Positions 43,829 through 52,918 are shown, numbered from the stretch's first letter. The stretch: DNA of 64,000 nt from VAZQ01 sp963753575 (GCA_963753575.1 CAVWCR010000003.1:1178001-1242000), one strand, 5' to 3'. Numbers and translations are program-made. Notes: generated by a model not told the origin, from the letters alone.

Positions 43829-44323
43829 TCAGCCGGTCGCGCGGTCGAACTCGGCGGCGCGCAGCTTGCGCGCGATGCGATCGAGCACGGCATTGACCAT
43901 GCCGGCTTCGTCGCGCTCGACGAAAGCGTGGGCAACGTCGACATATTCGGAGACGACGACGCGCGCCGGCACGTCGCGCCGATGATCGAGCTCGTAGGCG
44001 CCGGCGCGCAAGATGGCGCGCAGGATCGCCTCGATTCGCTTGAGCGGCCAGCCCTGCGACAGCACATCGTCAATGAGCGGATCGAGCGTGCGCTGCTCGC
44101 GCACCACGCCGCCGACCACATCGCGGAAGAACGCCGCCTCGGCCGGCAGGTACTGATTGCCTTCGACCTCGCGGCCGATCCAGTGGCTTTCGAACTGCGC
44201 CAGGATGTCGTTCACGCCGGTGCCCGCGATGTCCATCTGATAGAGCGCCTGCACTGCGGCAAGCCGCGCCGCCCCGCGCCTGTTAGCCTTGCGTTCATCG
44301 CCAGGCGCGTCGTCGCGGGCCAT
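43829..44323 (-). CDS. nusB: Transcription antitermination factor NusB
   Basis: 164 aa all-helical RNA-binding protein acting with NusE/S10 at boxA in rRNA antitermination. RRGAARLAAVQALYQMDIAG is the characteristic N-terminal arginine-rich helix; PLKRIEAILRAILRAGAYEL and PARVVVSEYVDVAHAF follow. It begins 6 nt after the ribH stop, so it is co-transcribed with ribH, the standard riboflavin/nusB arrangement. Confidence 0.96.
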   Translation of the reverse strand: MARDDAPGDERKANRRGAARLAAVQALYQMDIAGTGVNDILAQFESHWIGREVEGNQYLPAEAAFFRDVVGGVVREQRTLDPLIDDVLSQGWPLKRIEAILRAILRAGAYELDHRRDVPARVVVSEYVDVAHAFVERDEAGMVNAVLDRIARKLRAAEFDRATG

Positions 44324-44328
44324 GGCGC

Positions 44329-44820
44329 TCAGCCCGCCGCCAGGCGGCGCTTGAGACGGACGAGCGCGAGCGCCGCACGCGCGGCGTCGCCGCCCTTGTC
44401 CGCCTCGCCAACCTTGGCCCGCATCCAGGCCTGCGCATCATTGTCGACCGTGACGATGCCGTTACCGATCGGCACGCCGCGGGTGCGCGAGATGTCCATC
44501 AGCCCGCGCGAGGATTCGAACGACACGATCTCGAAATGGATGGTGTCGCCGCGGATCACGCAGCCGAGCGCGACCGCGCCCTCGTAGGGCTTGCCGGCAC
44601 GTTCGGCGGCATCGAGCGCGATCGTGATGGCGGGCGGGATCTCGAGCGAGCCGGGCACGCTGAGGCGGTCATAGACGGCCCCGGCGGCATCAAGCGCCGC
44701 GGTTGCGCCCTTGAGAAGCTCGTCGGCGATATCGTCGTAGAAACGTGCTTCAACGACCAGGATGCGCACGCCCTTGAGGTCGCCCGGGTCGGTCGGAATG
44801 GTGCGTCGCGGCTCGGCCAT
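44329..44820 (-). CDS. ribH: 6,7-dimethyl-8-ribityllumazine synthase
   Basis: 163 aa. Condenses 5-amino-6-ribitylamino-uracil with 3,4-dihydroxy-2-butanone 4-phosphate in riboflavin synthesis. Motifs: VRILVVEARFYDDIADELLK, VPGSLEIPPAI, ALGCVIRGDTIHFEIVS and GIVTVDNDAQAWMRA. ATG 44820 (MAEPRRTIPTDPGD) is chosen; the frame extends to 44853 but without a better site. Lies 90 nt downstream of ribE. Confidence 0.96.
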   Translation of the reverse strand: MAEPRRTIPTDPGDLKGVRILVVEARFYDDIADELLKGATAALDAAGAVYDRLSVPGSLEIPPAITIALDAAERAGKPYEGAVALGCVIRGDTIHFEIVSFESSRGLMDISRTRGVPIGNGIVTVDNDAQAWMRAKVGEADKGGDAARAALALVRLKRRLAAG

Positions 44821-44910
44821 TTGAATTCCACTCTGTTGCAGGGTGACTACCAAGCCAGGCCCCTAAGAAGCAAGCGGCGCATTTCCTTCCGGGCCATGAA
44901 ACCGCGCGGG

Positions 44911-45519
44911 TCAGGCGCGCGTTTCCAACAGCCGCGCCGCATAGCGCGCCATCAGGTCAACTTCGAGATTGACCGCGTCGCCGACTGCGAGCTCGCCGAG
45001 CGTCGTGACCTTGAGCGTGTGCGGGATGATCAGCACCGAGAACGTGTCGCCCTCGACCTCGTTGACCGTGAGCGAGACGCCATCGAGCGCGACCGAGCCC
45101 TTGGGCGCGATGAAGCGGGCAAGCTCATGCGGCGCGCGCAGCACCAAGCGGGCCATCTCGGCCTGATCGTCGCGCGTGATCAGCGCGGCAAGCCCGTCCA
45201 CGTGGCCGGCCACGATATGGCCGCCAAGCTCGTCAGCGGCCTTGAGCGGACGCTCGAGGTTGACGCGCGTGCCGTGGCGCCAGCGGCCGACGGTCGTGAT
45301 CCGCAGCGTTTCGGCCGCTGCATCGACCGCAAACCAGGTGCGGCCGTCTTCCTCTCCGATCCCCACGACCGTCATGCACACGCCCGAGCAGGCGATCGAG
45401 GCGCCTTCGACGATCGACGCGCGCTCGTAGCTGCAGCCGATCTTGAGCCGATGCAGCCCTTCGCTGCGCGGGCGAACGGCAAGGATCTCGCCGACGTCGG
45501 TGACGATGCCGGTGAACAT
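44911..45519 (-). CDS. ribE: Riboflavin synthase, alpha subunit
   Basis: 202 aa. Dismutates two lumazine molecules into riboflavin. The start MFTGIVTDVGEILAVRP is diagnostic; two tandem lumazine-binding barrels follow, with CSGVCMTVVG and LDGVSLTVNEVEG at equivalent places and VNLERPLKAADELGGHIVAGHVDG in the linker. ATG 45519 is the obvious start; upstream frame to 45819 overlaps the hydrolase gene and is not coding. It follows the alpha/beta hydrolase stop by 5 nt. Confidence 0.96.
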   Translation of the reverse strand: MFTGIVTDVGEILAVRPRSEGLHRLKIGCSYERASIVEGASIACSGVCMTVVGIGEEDGRTWFAVDAAAETLRITTVGRWRHGTRVNLERPLKAADELGGHIVAGHVDGLAALITRDDQAEMARLVLRAPHELARFIAPKGSVALDGVSLTVNEVEGDTFSVLIIPHTLKVTTLGELAVGDAVNLEVDLMARYAARLLETRA

Positions 45520-45524
45520 GACGG

Positions 45525-46313
45525 TCACAGCTCCGGCATGAGTTTGCGCGCGCGCAGGAAATCGATCACCAGCCGGTCGAAGCCCGCCGGATCCTCGATG
45601 CAGCAGGCGTGGCCGGTGCCGGGCAGCACCTTGTGCACGGCGCCCGGAATGAGGCTTGCGGTGCGTTGGCCGGCCGGCAACGAATGGTCGAGCTCGCCGT
45701 TGATAACCAGCGTCGGCGCGATCATGGCCGGGAGCCGCTCGGTGGTGTCGGTGTGATTGCCGGCCATGAACACCTGCGCGATCGCCTCGCCGGAGAGCCG
45801 CGGCTCGCGCTCGACCCACAGGTTGAGCAGGTGCCGCCCGAGCGCACTGTCGGCAAACGCCGGCGCCACCAGCTCGCGCAGATGCTTGATGTGATAGGCG
45901 GCAAGGTCCTTGCGGTAGCCGTCGACGCGGCTCTGGTAACGGCTGCTCGAACCGGAATTACCGCCGACCAGGATGATGGCATCGAACAGCTCCGGGTGCT
46001 CGAGGCCGAGTAGGAGCGCAATGCCCGAGCCGACGCTGCAGCCCATGAGCACCGCACGCGCGAGGCCGAGATCCTTCATCACCCCGACCACGTCGTCGGC
46101 CATGTCGATCAGCGCATAGGGCTTGGTCACCTTGGAGGAGCGCCCGTAGCCGCGGATATCGATGCCGACGACCTTGAACCAGGTGGAGAAATGCGCCGCC
46201 TGGTAGAGCCAGAGATCATGATCGAATGGATTGGCGTGGACGAACACCATCGCGGGGCCGTCGCCCGTCACCTCGTACCAGATGTCCACGCCATTCGATT
46301 GGCTATACGGCAT
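45525..46313 (-). CDS. Alpha/beta hydrolase
   Basis: 262 aa. The nucleophile elbow GCSVGS places Ser93 as nucleophile; the oxyanion region is VFVHANPFDHDLW; the acid is probably in INGELDHSLPA and the histidine in LPGTGHACCIEDP. Such enzymes hydrolyse esters, lactones or C-C bonds. The start ATG overlaps the methyltransferase stop by one base (TGATG), so translation is coupled, and the stop is 5 nt from ribE, so it is embedded in the riboflavin operon. That placement is not part of the usual rib operon and suggests a captured gene. Confidence 0.92.
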   Translation of the reverse strand: MPYSQSNGVDIWYEVTGDGPAMVFVHANPFDHDLWLYQAAHFSTWFKVVGIDIRGYGRSSKVTKPYALIDMADDVVGVMKDLGLARAVLMGCSVGSGIALLLGLEHPELFDAIILVGGNSGSSSRYQSRVDGYRKDLAAYHIKHLRELVAPAFADSALGRHLLNLWVEREPRLSGEAIAQVFMAGNHTDTTERLPAMIAPTLVINGELDHSLPAGQRTASLIPGAVHKVLPGTGHACCIEDPAGFDRLVIDFLRARKLMPEL

Positions 46314-46972
46314 CAGACGCTCGCCTTGATGACCGCGGTCGGATGCTCGTGCCAGACCACGTCCGCGCTCGCGAAGCCTGCGACCTTGAGCATGTGCTGG
46401 TTGAGCGGCACGCCGCCGGCGCGATCGAAATGATCGTAATCGATGAAGGCGCCACCACTCTTGAGCAGCGAGCGCACGGCGTCGTAGCAGGCAGCGATCG
46501 CGCCCATGGCCTTGAGATTGTGGATCGCGATGCCGGAGACGGCGAGATCGAACGGTCCGCCCACGGTCGTCGTCCAGCCGGGGTCGGTGAGGTCGCTCAG
46601 GACGGTGCGCAAACGCCCGGCATGGCGGACCAGACGTTCGCGCGCGCCCTCGAGCATATGCGGCGAGAAATCCTGGATCGTGACGGTCGCCTGCGGAAAC
46701 GCCTCGAGCACCGCCTCCGCAATGACACCGGCGCCGCCGCCGACGTCGAGAACCTCGATCGCCGCGTCGCGCGCAAACGGGATGGCCCCGATCAGGTGCG
46801 CGATGATGCGCTCGCGCTCGCCGTGCCGCTCGGCATCGCGCGCGATCCATGCGCGCACGTAGTCGGCGGATTCCCAATGATGGTGATGGTCGTCGCCATG
46901 ATGGTGGTGATGATCGTGGTGATGGTGGTCGTGGTCGTGGCCATGATCATGGCCGTGCGGCTCGTGCGCCAT
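46313..46972 (-). CDS. SAM-dependent class I methyltransferase with histidine-rich N-terminus
   Basis: 219 aa. The first 35 residues are mostly His and Asp (runs such as HGHDHDHHHHDHHHHHGDDH), an unusual tail that should bind Ni, Zn or Co ions. The Rossmann methyltransferase core follows: motif I IEVLDVGGGAGVIAEAVLEA, then VTIQDFSPHMLEGARERLV, the acidic loop and GAFIDYDHFDRAGG. Substrate unknown. The gene starts 29 nt after ribD and overlaps the hydrolase gene by one base, so both sit inside the riboflavin operon. The tail may be a metal store or a coupling device; the domain itself needs no metal. Confidence 0.9.
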   Translation of the reverse strand: MAHEPHGHDHGHDHDHHHHDHHHHHGDDHHHHWESADYVRAWIARDAERHGERERIIAHLIGAIPFARDAAIEVLDVGGGAGVIAEAVLEAFPQATVTIQDFSPHMLEGARERLVRHAGRLRTVLSDLTDPGWTTTVGGPFDLAVSGIAIHNLKAMGAIAACYDAVRSLLKSGGAFIDYDHFDRAGGVPLNQHMLKVAGFASADVVWHEHPTAVIKASV

Positions 46973-47001
46973 GAGGTGCTCCCTTCACACGATTCATCGC
47001 C

Positions 47002-48141
47002 TCAGCGCTCGCCCAGGTCAATGCGCCGCTCGTAATGCTCGAGCACATCGGCACCCACCGCCTCGATGCTGACCAGGGCCAGACCGGGCGAGTGGGTCAG
47101 CCGTTCCAGCGGTTGGCCTTCCAGGGCGTCGATGCCGTCGGTGCCGATGGTGGTCGGCGCCCGCAACAGCACCGCCTCGTCCACCAGGTCGGCGGTGAGG
47201 AACGCGGCGGCAAGGATCGGCCCGGCTTCCACCATCAGCCGCGTGATGCCGCGCTCGGCGAGGAGACGCAGCACAGCCAACAGGTCGAGCCGGCCGCCTG
47301 CAGACGCCAGCCGCAGGACCTCGGCGCCCTGGCGCTGCAGCGCTTCCGCGCGCGCCCTCGAAGCCGCCTCGCCGGTCACTATCCAGAGCGGCGTCGCAGG
47401 CGCCGAGGTGACGAGCCGGCTATCGAGCGGCAGCCGCAGCGCGCTGTCGAGCACCACCCGCACCGGCGAGCGCTCGGCCATGCCGGGCAGCCGGCAGGTG
47501 AGCAGCGGATTATCAGCCAGCGCCGTGCCGATGCCGGTCAGGACCGCGTCGCTCATCGCCCGTAGCGCATGGACACGGGCACGCGCCGGCTCACCCGTGA
47601 TCGTGGCCGGCCGCCGGCCGGCAAGGCCAGCCTTGCCGTCGGCGGAGACCGCAAGCTTGAGCATCACGTGTGGCCGGTCATCGTGCACGCGACGGATGTG
47701 GCCGGCGTGGGCACGCACCGCTGCCTCGGCGCCGACCCCGACCTCGACCTCGATGCCGGCCTCAGCGAGCCGCCAGTGGCCGGCGCCTGAAACTTCGGGA
47801 TTGGGGTCGGTCATGGCCGAGACGACGCGCGCGATGCCGGCGGCCACGATCGCGTCCGCGCAGGGCGGCGTCTTGCCATGGTGCGAGCAGGGCTCGAGCG
47901 TGACGTACATCGTTGCGCCACGGGCCGCCTCGCCTGCGCGCTGCAGCGCCTCGGGCTCGGCATGCGGGCGGCCGCCCGGCTGGGTCCAGCCGCGCCCGAC
48001 GATCACCGGCCCGGCCCCATCGTCGCGTACGATCATGGCGCCGACCGCGGGATTGGGCCAGGTGCGACCGAGCCCGCGGCGTCCGAGCGCAAGCGCGAGC
48101 GCCATGAAGCGCGCATCGTCAGAAGGGGTCATTGCAACCAT
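47002..48141 (-). CDS. ribD: Bifunctional riboflavin deaminase/reductase RibD
   Basis: 379 aa. The N-terminal cytidine-deaminase-like domain has HAEPEAL (zinc His and catalytic Glu) and the PCSHHGKTPPCADAIV zinc cysteines; the C-terminal reductase domain reads RPHVMLKLAVSADGK and AVLTGIGTALADNPLLTCR. It converts GTP cyclohydrolase product to the ribityl uracil. ATG 48141 (MVAMTPSDDARF) or ATG 48132 (MTPSDD) could be the start; the open frame to 48345 is not supported. It begins the riboflavin block, divergent from a sulfatase gene with about 70 nt between them. Confidence 0.95.
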   Translation of the reverse strand: MVAMTPSDDARFMALALALGRRGLGRTWPNPAVGAMIVRDDGAGPVIVGRGWTQPGGRPHAEPEALQRAGEAARGATMYVTLEPCSHHGKTPPCADAIVAAGIARVVSAMTDPNPEVSGAGHWRLAEAGIEVEVGVGAEAAVRAHAGHIRRVHDDRPHVMLKLAVSADGKAGLAGRRPATITGEPARARVHALRAMSDAVLTGIGTALADNPLLTCRLPGMAERSPVRVVLDSALRLPLDSRLVTSAPATPLWIVTGEAASRARAEALQRQGAEVLRLASAGGRLDLLAVLRLLAERGITRLMVEAGPILAAAFLTADLVDEAVLLRAPTTIGTDGIDALEGQPLERLTHSPGLALVSIEAVGADVLEHYERRIDLGER

Positions 48142-48210
48142 GCGAGGCCAAGTATACGCAGTCCCGGCAAGCCGTGCCTGCGGCGTTTGCGGACCATGCG
48201 AGTGTGGATA

Positions 48211-49806
48211 ATGACCGACCGGCTCAACTTCCTGTTCTTCATCACCGACCAGCTGCGCGCCGACCACCTCGGCTGTTACGGCAACCGCATCATCCGCACG
48301 CCTACGATCGACAGCCTTTCGGCGCGCGGCACGACGTTCGAGCATTTCTATGTGGCAAGCCCCGTGTGCCAGCCCAACCGCGCGACGCTGATGACCGGCC
48401 GCCTGCCCTCACTGCATGGCGTGCGCTACAACGGCATATCGCTGTCGCTTGCCGCCAATACCTTCATCGACCTGTTCCGCGCCGCCGGCTGGCGCACCGC
48501 GCTGATCGGCAAGAGCCATCTGCAGAACATGACCGGCATGCCCACGGTGACGCCGAAGCCGCCGCTGCCTGCAGGCTATGTCCCGCCGCCCGCCGGCTGT
48601 GACGAGGCCGAGAAGGACGATCTTCTCGACCCCGCCTACGAGCAGGAGAACGGCCGCGAGTGGGATAGAAACCCGATGCGCTCGTTCCGACTGCCCTACT
48701 ACGGCTTCGACCACGTCGAGCTATGCTCGGGCCACGCCGTCGACGTGCACGGCACCTACACGCGCTGGCTGCGCGAGCGCAAGCCGGACGCCGATGCGCT
48801 GCGCGGCCCCAAGGCCGCGCTGCCGTCGGACTATTCGTTGCCGCAGGCCTGGCGCACGAGTTTCCCGGCGGAGCTCTATCCCACGACCTACGTGGTTGAG
48901 AGAACCATTGCGTATCTCGAGCAACAGGCGAAGGCGAGCGAGCCGTTCTTCGTGCAATGCTCGTTCCCCGATCCGCATCATCCGTTCACGCCGCCCGGCC
49001 GCTACTGGGACCTCTACAAGCCGCAGGACATGGAGCTGCCGGTCTCGTTCCGCATCGGCAACCGCAAGCTGCCGCCGCATGCGCTGGCGCTGCATACCGC
49101 GCGCGACGACGGTACCCGCAACGGCAACTCGCCGGCGGCGTTTGCGGTGAACGAGAAGGAGACGCTTGAGGCGATCGCGCTCACCTTCGGAATGATCGCC
49201 ATGATCGACGACGGCATGGCAAAGATCCTCAAGCGCCTCGATGAGCTTGGTCTCGCCGACAACACCGTGATCGTGTTCACCAGCGACCACGGCGACCTGA
49301 TGGGCGACCACCAATTGATGCTCAAGGGCGCCTACGCCTATCAAGGACTGATCAAGGTGCCATTCATCTGGGTCGAGCCCGCCGCGCAGGCGCCGCGCCG
49401 CACCGACGCGCTCTATGGCACCCTCGACATCGCGCAGACGTTCCTCGATCGGGCCAAGCTTGCGCCCTACAACGGCATCCAGGGCAAGAGCATGCTGCCG
49501 ACGCTCAACGGCGACGACGGCGCCGGCCACGACGGCATCCTGATCGAATATGGCTCGCAGCGGCCGGTGCCGGCGCTGCCGCCGGAGCTTTCGATGCGGA
49601 CGCTGGTCGACAACCGCTGGCGCATCACGGTCTATCGCCACGTGCCCTGGGGCGAGCTCTACGACCTCGCCGCCGACCCGCACGAGCTGCATAACCTGTG
49701 GGACGAGCCAGGCAGCGCCGCCATCCGGTGCGCTCTCACCGAACGGCTCGTGCAGAAGATGATGGACATGGCGGAAAGCAGCCCAAGACCAACGCACACC
49801 GCGTGA
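48211..49806 (+). CDS. Sulfatase-family hydrolase (FGly, cysteine type)
   Basis: 531 aa. Alkaline phosphatase-superfamily sulfatase. The active-site signature is SPVCQPNRATLMTGRLPS (Cys53 in C-x-P-x-R), the cysteine that is oxidised to formylglycine; metal ligands are in FFITDQLRADHLG and FTSDHGDLMGDH. No signal peptide, so the enzyme is cytoplasmic and more like choline-sulfatase or phosphonate monoester hydrolase than exported arylsulfatases. ATG 48211 and ATG 48196 are both possible starts. A formylglycine-generating enzyme gene is not in the window. It is inserted between ribD and nrdR. Confidence 0.92.
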   Translation: MTDRLNFLFFITDQLRADHLGCYGNRIIRTPTIDSLSARGTTFEHFYVASPVCQPNRATLMTGRLPSLHGVRYNGISLSLAANTFIDLFRAAGWRTALIGKSHLQNMTGMPTVTPKPPLPAGYVPPPAGCDEAEKDDLLDPAYEQENGREWDRNPMRSFRLPYYGFDHVELCSGHAVDVHGTYTRWLRERKPDADALRGPKAALPSDYSLPQAWRTSFPAELYPTTYVVERTIAYLEQQAKASEPFFVQCSFPDPHHPFTPPGRYWDLYKPQDMELPVSFRIGNRKLPPHALALHTARDDGTRNGNSPAAFAVNEKETLEAIALTFGMIAMIDDGMAKILKRLDELGLADNTVIVFTSDHGDLMGDHQLMLKGAYAYQGLIKVPFIWVEPAAQAPRRTDALYGTLDIAQTFLDRAKLAPYNGIQGKSMLPTLNGDDGAGHDGILIEYGSQRPVPALPPELSMRTLVDNRWRITVYRHVPWGELYDLAADPHELHNLWDEPGSAAIRCALTERLVQKMMDMAESSPRPTHTA

Positions 49807-49852
49807 GTCGTTTCAACTCGCTTTCGTGAGCGCGAGAGCTTAGCCACGCGCC

Positions 49853-50845
49853 TCAGACGTTGACCCGCGACATCTGGCTTTCCGGATAGCGCGTCCCCGC
49901 CGCAGCGCCGATCGGACAGATCTCGTCGATGCGGCGCAGGTCTTCCGGCGTGAGCGTGATGTCAACCGCGGCGAGATTGTCGTCCAGGTGGCTGCGCGAT
50001 TTCGAGGACGGGATCGGGATCACGTCGCGGCCTTGATGCATGAGCCAGGCGAGCGCGAGCGCCGCCATCGATGCGCCCTTCTCGCGCGCGATCGCCTGCA
50101 GCGCCGCGATGACTTGCGCGTTGCGGGAGAAGTTCTCGCGCTCAAAGCGCGGCAAGTCGCGCCGCCGATCGTCGGCCGGCACGTCCTCGAGCGAGCGGAA
50201 CTGACCGGCCAAGAGGCCTTTGCCGAGCGGCGAATAGGCCATGAGACTCATGCCGTGCCGGCGCACCGCATCGAGATTGCCGAACTCTTCCGCGTCGCGT
50301 GAGAACAGCGAGTACTCGATCTGCAGCGAGGCGATCGGGTGCACGGCCCACGCGCGATCAATCGACGCCGGCGAGGCTTCCGATAGCGCGATGTAGCGGG
50401 TCTTGCCCTCCTTGACGAGCTTCGCCATGGCGCCGACCAACTCCTCGATCGGAACGTTGCGGTCGACCCGCGACATGCAGAGAATGTCGAGGTGGTCGGT
50501 GCCGAGCCGCATCAGGCTCTCCTCGCAGGTCTTGCGCAGATAGGTATCCGAACCACCGCCCCGGTTGATGTCATCACCGGACTTGAGCCGCGGCGAGCCG
50601 GTCTTGGAATGGATGACGACCTGGTCGCGCCGGCCCTTGATGGCCTTGCCGATCAGCTGCTGGTTGTGGCCTTCGCCGTAGCTATGGGACGTGTCGAGAA
50701 AATTGATGCCGCGCTCGAGCGCGCGCTGAATGGTGCGGATGCATTCGTCGTCGTCTTGCGCACCGTAGCAGCCCGACATGCTCATGCAGCCGAGCCCGAG
50801 CCGCGACACGCGATAATCGGTGATGCCAAAGGGAACATAGTCCAT
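49853..50845 (-). CDS. Aldo/keto reductase family protein with catalytic His replaced by Ser
   Basis: 330 aa NADPH-binding TIM barrel. The catalytic aspartate, tyrosine and lysine are in place (D51 and Y56 in FLDTSHSYGEGH; K81 in VVIHSKTGS). The usual QHRVD-type histidine is missing: the segment is ILCMSRVDRNVPIEE with Ser125 at that position. Cofactor segments (IPSSKSRSHLDDN) look normal. The change should lower carbonyl reduction, so the enzyme may favour another reaction or a different substrate. It converges on the sulfatase gene, and nrdR is upstream. Confidence 0.9.
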   Translation of the reverse strand: MDYVPFGITDYRVSRLGLGCMSMSGCYGAQDDDECIRTIQRALERGINFLDTSHSYGEGHNQQLIGKAIKGRRDQVVIHSKTGSPRLKSGDDINRGGGSDTYLRKTCEESLMRLGTDHLDILCMSRVDRNVPIEELVGAMAKLVKEGKTRYIALSEASPASIDRAWAVHPIASLQIEYSLFSRDAEEFGNLDAVRRHGMSLMAYSPLGKGLLAGQFRSLEDVPADDRRRDLPRFERENFSRNAQVIAALQAIAREKGASMAALALAWLMHQGRDVIPIPSSKSRSHLDDNLAAVDITLTPEDLRRIDEICPIGAAAGTRYPESQMSRVNV

Positions 50846-50952
50846 GTGTGGATCTCCTGCGTTGCCGATACTCTAGCTGATCGAGAATACGGCAGGGAAC
50901 CAGGAGGGGACATTTGGGCGCAGGGCTGCGCGCAGCCTTACGTCCTCAAGCC

Positions 50953-51438
50953 CTACTTCCTCGCCACGGCGGGCGGCTTGCCATCGTCCTCGCCCGAGAG
51001 CTCGCCGAGCAGCGTCTCGAAATCCTTTGCCTCGCGGAAATTGCGGTAGACCGAGGCAAAGCGCACGTAGGCGACATCGTCGAGGGAGCGCAGCGCCTCC
51101 ATCACCATCTCGCCGATGATCTCGGACGACACCTCGCTCTCGCCCTGGCTCTCCAATTCGCGCACGATCTTGGAGACCGCTTCCTCGATGCGCTCCGGCT
51201 CGACCGGGCGCTTGCGCAGCGCGATCTGCACCGAGCGCAGCAGCTTGTCGCGATCGAACGGAACGCGCCGTCCGTTGCGCTTGATCACGGTGAGCTCGCG
51301 CAGCTGCACGCGCTCGAAGGTCGTGAAGCGGAAATTGCAGGCGAGGCACACACGGCGCCGGCGGATGACTGAACTGTCCTCGGTCGGCCGCGAGTCCTTC
51401 ACCTGGGTATCGAGGCTCGCGCAATTCGGACAGCGCAT
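50953..51438 (-). CDS. nrdR: Transcriptional repressor NrdR
   Basis: 161 aa regulator of ribonucleotide reductase genes. N-terminal zinc ribbon MRCPNC...CLACNFRF (Cys3, 6, 31, 34) is followed by the ATP-cone domain (LRELTVIKRNGRRVPFDRDK, RSVQIALRKRPVEPERI). It starts just after glyA, 9 nt from its stop, the standard alphaproteobacterial pair. It binds NrdR boxes when loaded with dATP. Confidence 0.96.
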   Translation of the reverse strand: MRCPNCASLDTQVKDSRPTEDSSVIRRRRVCLACNFRFTTFERVQLRELTVIKRNGRRVPFDRDKLLRSVQIALRKRPVEPERIEEAVSKIVRELESQGESEVSSEIIGEMVMEALRSLDDVAYVRFASVYRNFREAKDFETLLGELSGEDDGKPPAVARK

Positions 51439-51447
51439 GGGCGCCTC

Positions 51448-52749
51448 CTACCCCTGGTAAATCGGAAACCGCCCGACCAAAGCCTTGACCCGTTCGCGCA
51501 CTGCCGCCTCGACCAGCGTATCCTCCTCGGTGCCCTTCTGCGACAGCGCATCGAGCACCTCGGTGATCAATTCGCCGACCTGGCGGAACTCGGCAATGCC
51601 AAAACCACGCGTGGTGCAGGCGGGCGAGCCGAGCCGGATGCCCGACGTGATGGTCGGCTTCTCCGGGTCATAGGGAATGCCGTTCTTGTTGCAGGTGATG
51701 TGGGCGCGCCCGAGCGCCACCTCGGCCACCTTGCCGGTGAGGCGCTTGGGCCGCAGGTCGACCAGCATGAGATGCGTGTCGGTGCCGCCCGAGACGATAT
51801 CGAGCCCCTTCGACTTGAGCGTCTCGGCCAGCGCCTTGGCGTTCTCCACGACGTTCCTGGCGTAGAGCTTGAACGCCGGCTTGAGCGCCTCGCCGAAGGC
51901 GACCGCCTTGGCGGCGATCACATGCATGAGCGGGCCGCCCTGCAGGCCCGGGAACACGGCCGAGTTGATCTTCTTTGCCAGCGCCTCGTCGTCGGTGAGG
52001 ACGAAGCCCGCGCGCGGGCCGCGCAGCGTCTTGTGTGCGGTCGAAGTCACCACGTGGGCATGCGGGAATGGACTCGGATGCGCGCCGCCCGCCACGAGGC
52101 CGGCGAAATGCGCCATGTCGACCATCAGGTAGGCGCCGACCTCGTCCGCGATCGCGCGGAAGGCGCGGAAGTCGAGGATGCGCGGGTAGGCCGAGCCGCC
52201 CGCAATGATCACCTTCGGACGATGCTCGCGCGCGAGCCGCGCCACCTCCTCCATGTCGATGCGGTGGTCGTCACGGCGCACCCCATAGGGCACCGGCTTG
52301 AACCACTTGCCCGACATGTTCACGGGCGAGCCGTGGGTGAGGTGTCCGCCGGCCGCCAGATTGAGCCCGAGGAAGGTGTCGCCCGGGCTCATCAGCGCCA
52401 TGAACGCCGCCGCATTGGCGGACGCGCCGGAGTGCGGCTGCACGTTGGCGAAGCGGCAGCCGAAAAGTCGCGTGACCCGCTCGATCGCCAGGGTTTCCGC
52501 GATGTCCACGTACTGGCAGCCGCCGTAGTAGCGCCGGCCCGGCAAGCCCTCGGCGTATTTGTTGGTCAGCACGGAGCCTGTGGCCTCCAGCACCGCGCGG
52601 CTGACGATGTTCTCGGAAGCGATGAGCTCGATCTCGTTGCGCTGGCGACCGAGCTCTAGCCGGATCGCCTCGGCGACCTCCGGGTCGGTTTCCGCCAGCG
52701 AGGCGGTAAACATCGATGAAACCTGGGGTTTTGCGGACGGTTCGGACAT
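51448..52749 (-). CDS. glyA: Serine hydroxymethyltransferase
   Basis: 433 aa PLP enzyme interconverting serine and glycine with tetrahydrofolate. Motifs: IELIASENIVSRAVLEATGS, YAEGLPGRRYYGGCQYVD and the PLP lysine in VTSTAHKTLRGPRAG. ATG 52749 (MSEPSAKPQVSS) has AGGAG upstream; the frame to 52836 is not supported. Head of the glyA-nrdR-rib backbone. No riboswitch was seen in the 217-nt upstream region. Confidence 0.97.
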   Translation of the reverse strand: MSEPSAKPQVSSMFTASLAETDPEVAEAIRLELGRQRNEIELIASENIVSRAVLEATGSVLTNKYAEGLPGRRYYGGCQYVDIAETLAIERVTRLFGCRFANVQPHSGASANAAAFMALMSPGDTFLGLNLAAGGHLTHGSPVNMSGKWFKPVPYGVRRDDHRIDMEEVARLAREHRPKVIIAGGSAYPRILDFRAFRAIADEVGAYLMVDMAHFAGLVAGGAHPSPFPHAHVVTSTAHKTLRGPRAGFVLTDDEALAKKINSAVFPGLQGGPLMHVIAAKAVAFGEALKPAFKLYARNVVENAKALAETLKSKGLDIVSGGTDTHLMLVDLRPKRLTGKVAEVALGRAHITCNKNGIPYDPEKPTITSGIRLGSPACTTRGFGIAEFRQVGELITEVLDALSQKGTEEDTLVEAAVRERVKALVGRFPIYQG

Positions 52750-52918
52750 GAGCTGCTCCTCGCGCCCCGCCAGGCGGATCGCGGAAAAGGAAACGCCGAC
52801 AGGCGCGATACGGGATGACCCGGCCGCCGATAGCACATCGGCTCAGGAGCGCCAAGCGGTAGGCCGGGGGCGGTTCAGGGGCGCAAGATGTTGGGGCGCG
52901 GCCCCGCCGAGTCCACGT

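Noticed and set aside
48142..48210. FMN riboswitch before ribD
   Set aside because: The gap to the divergent sulfatase gene is too short and no conserved RFN helices were seen; the other rib genes are inside the operon.
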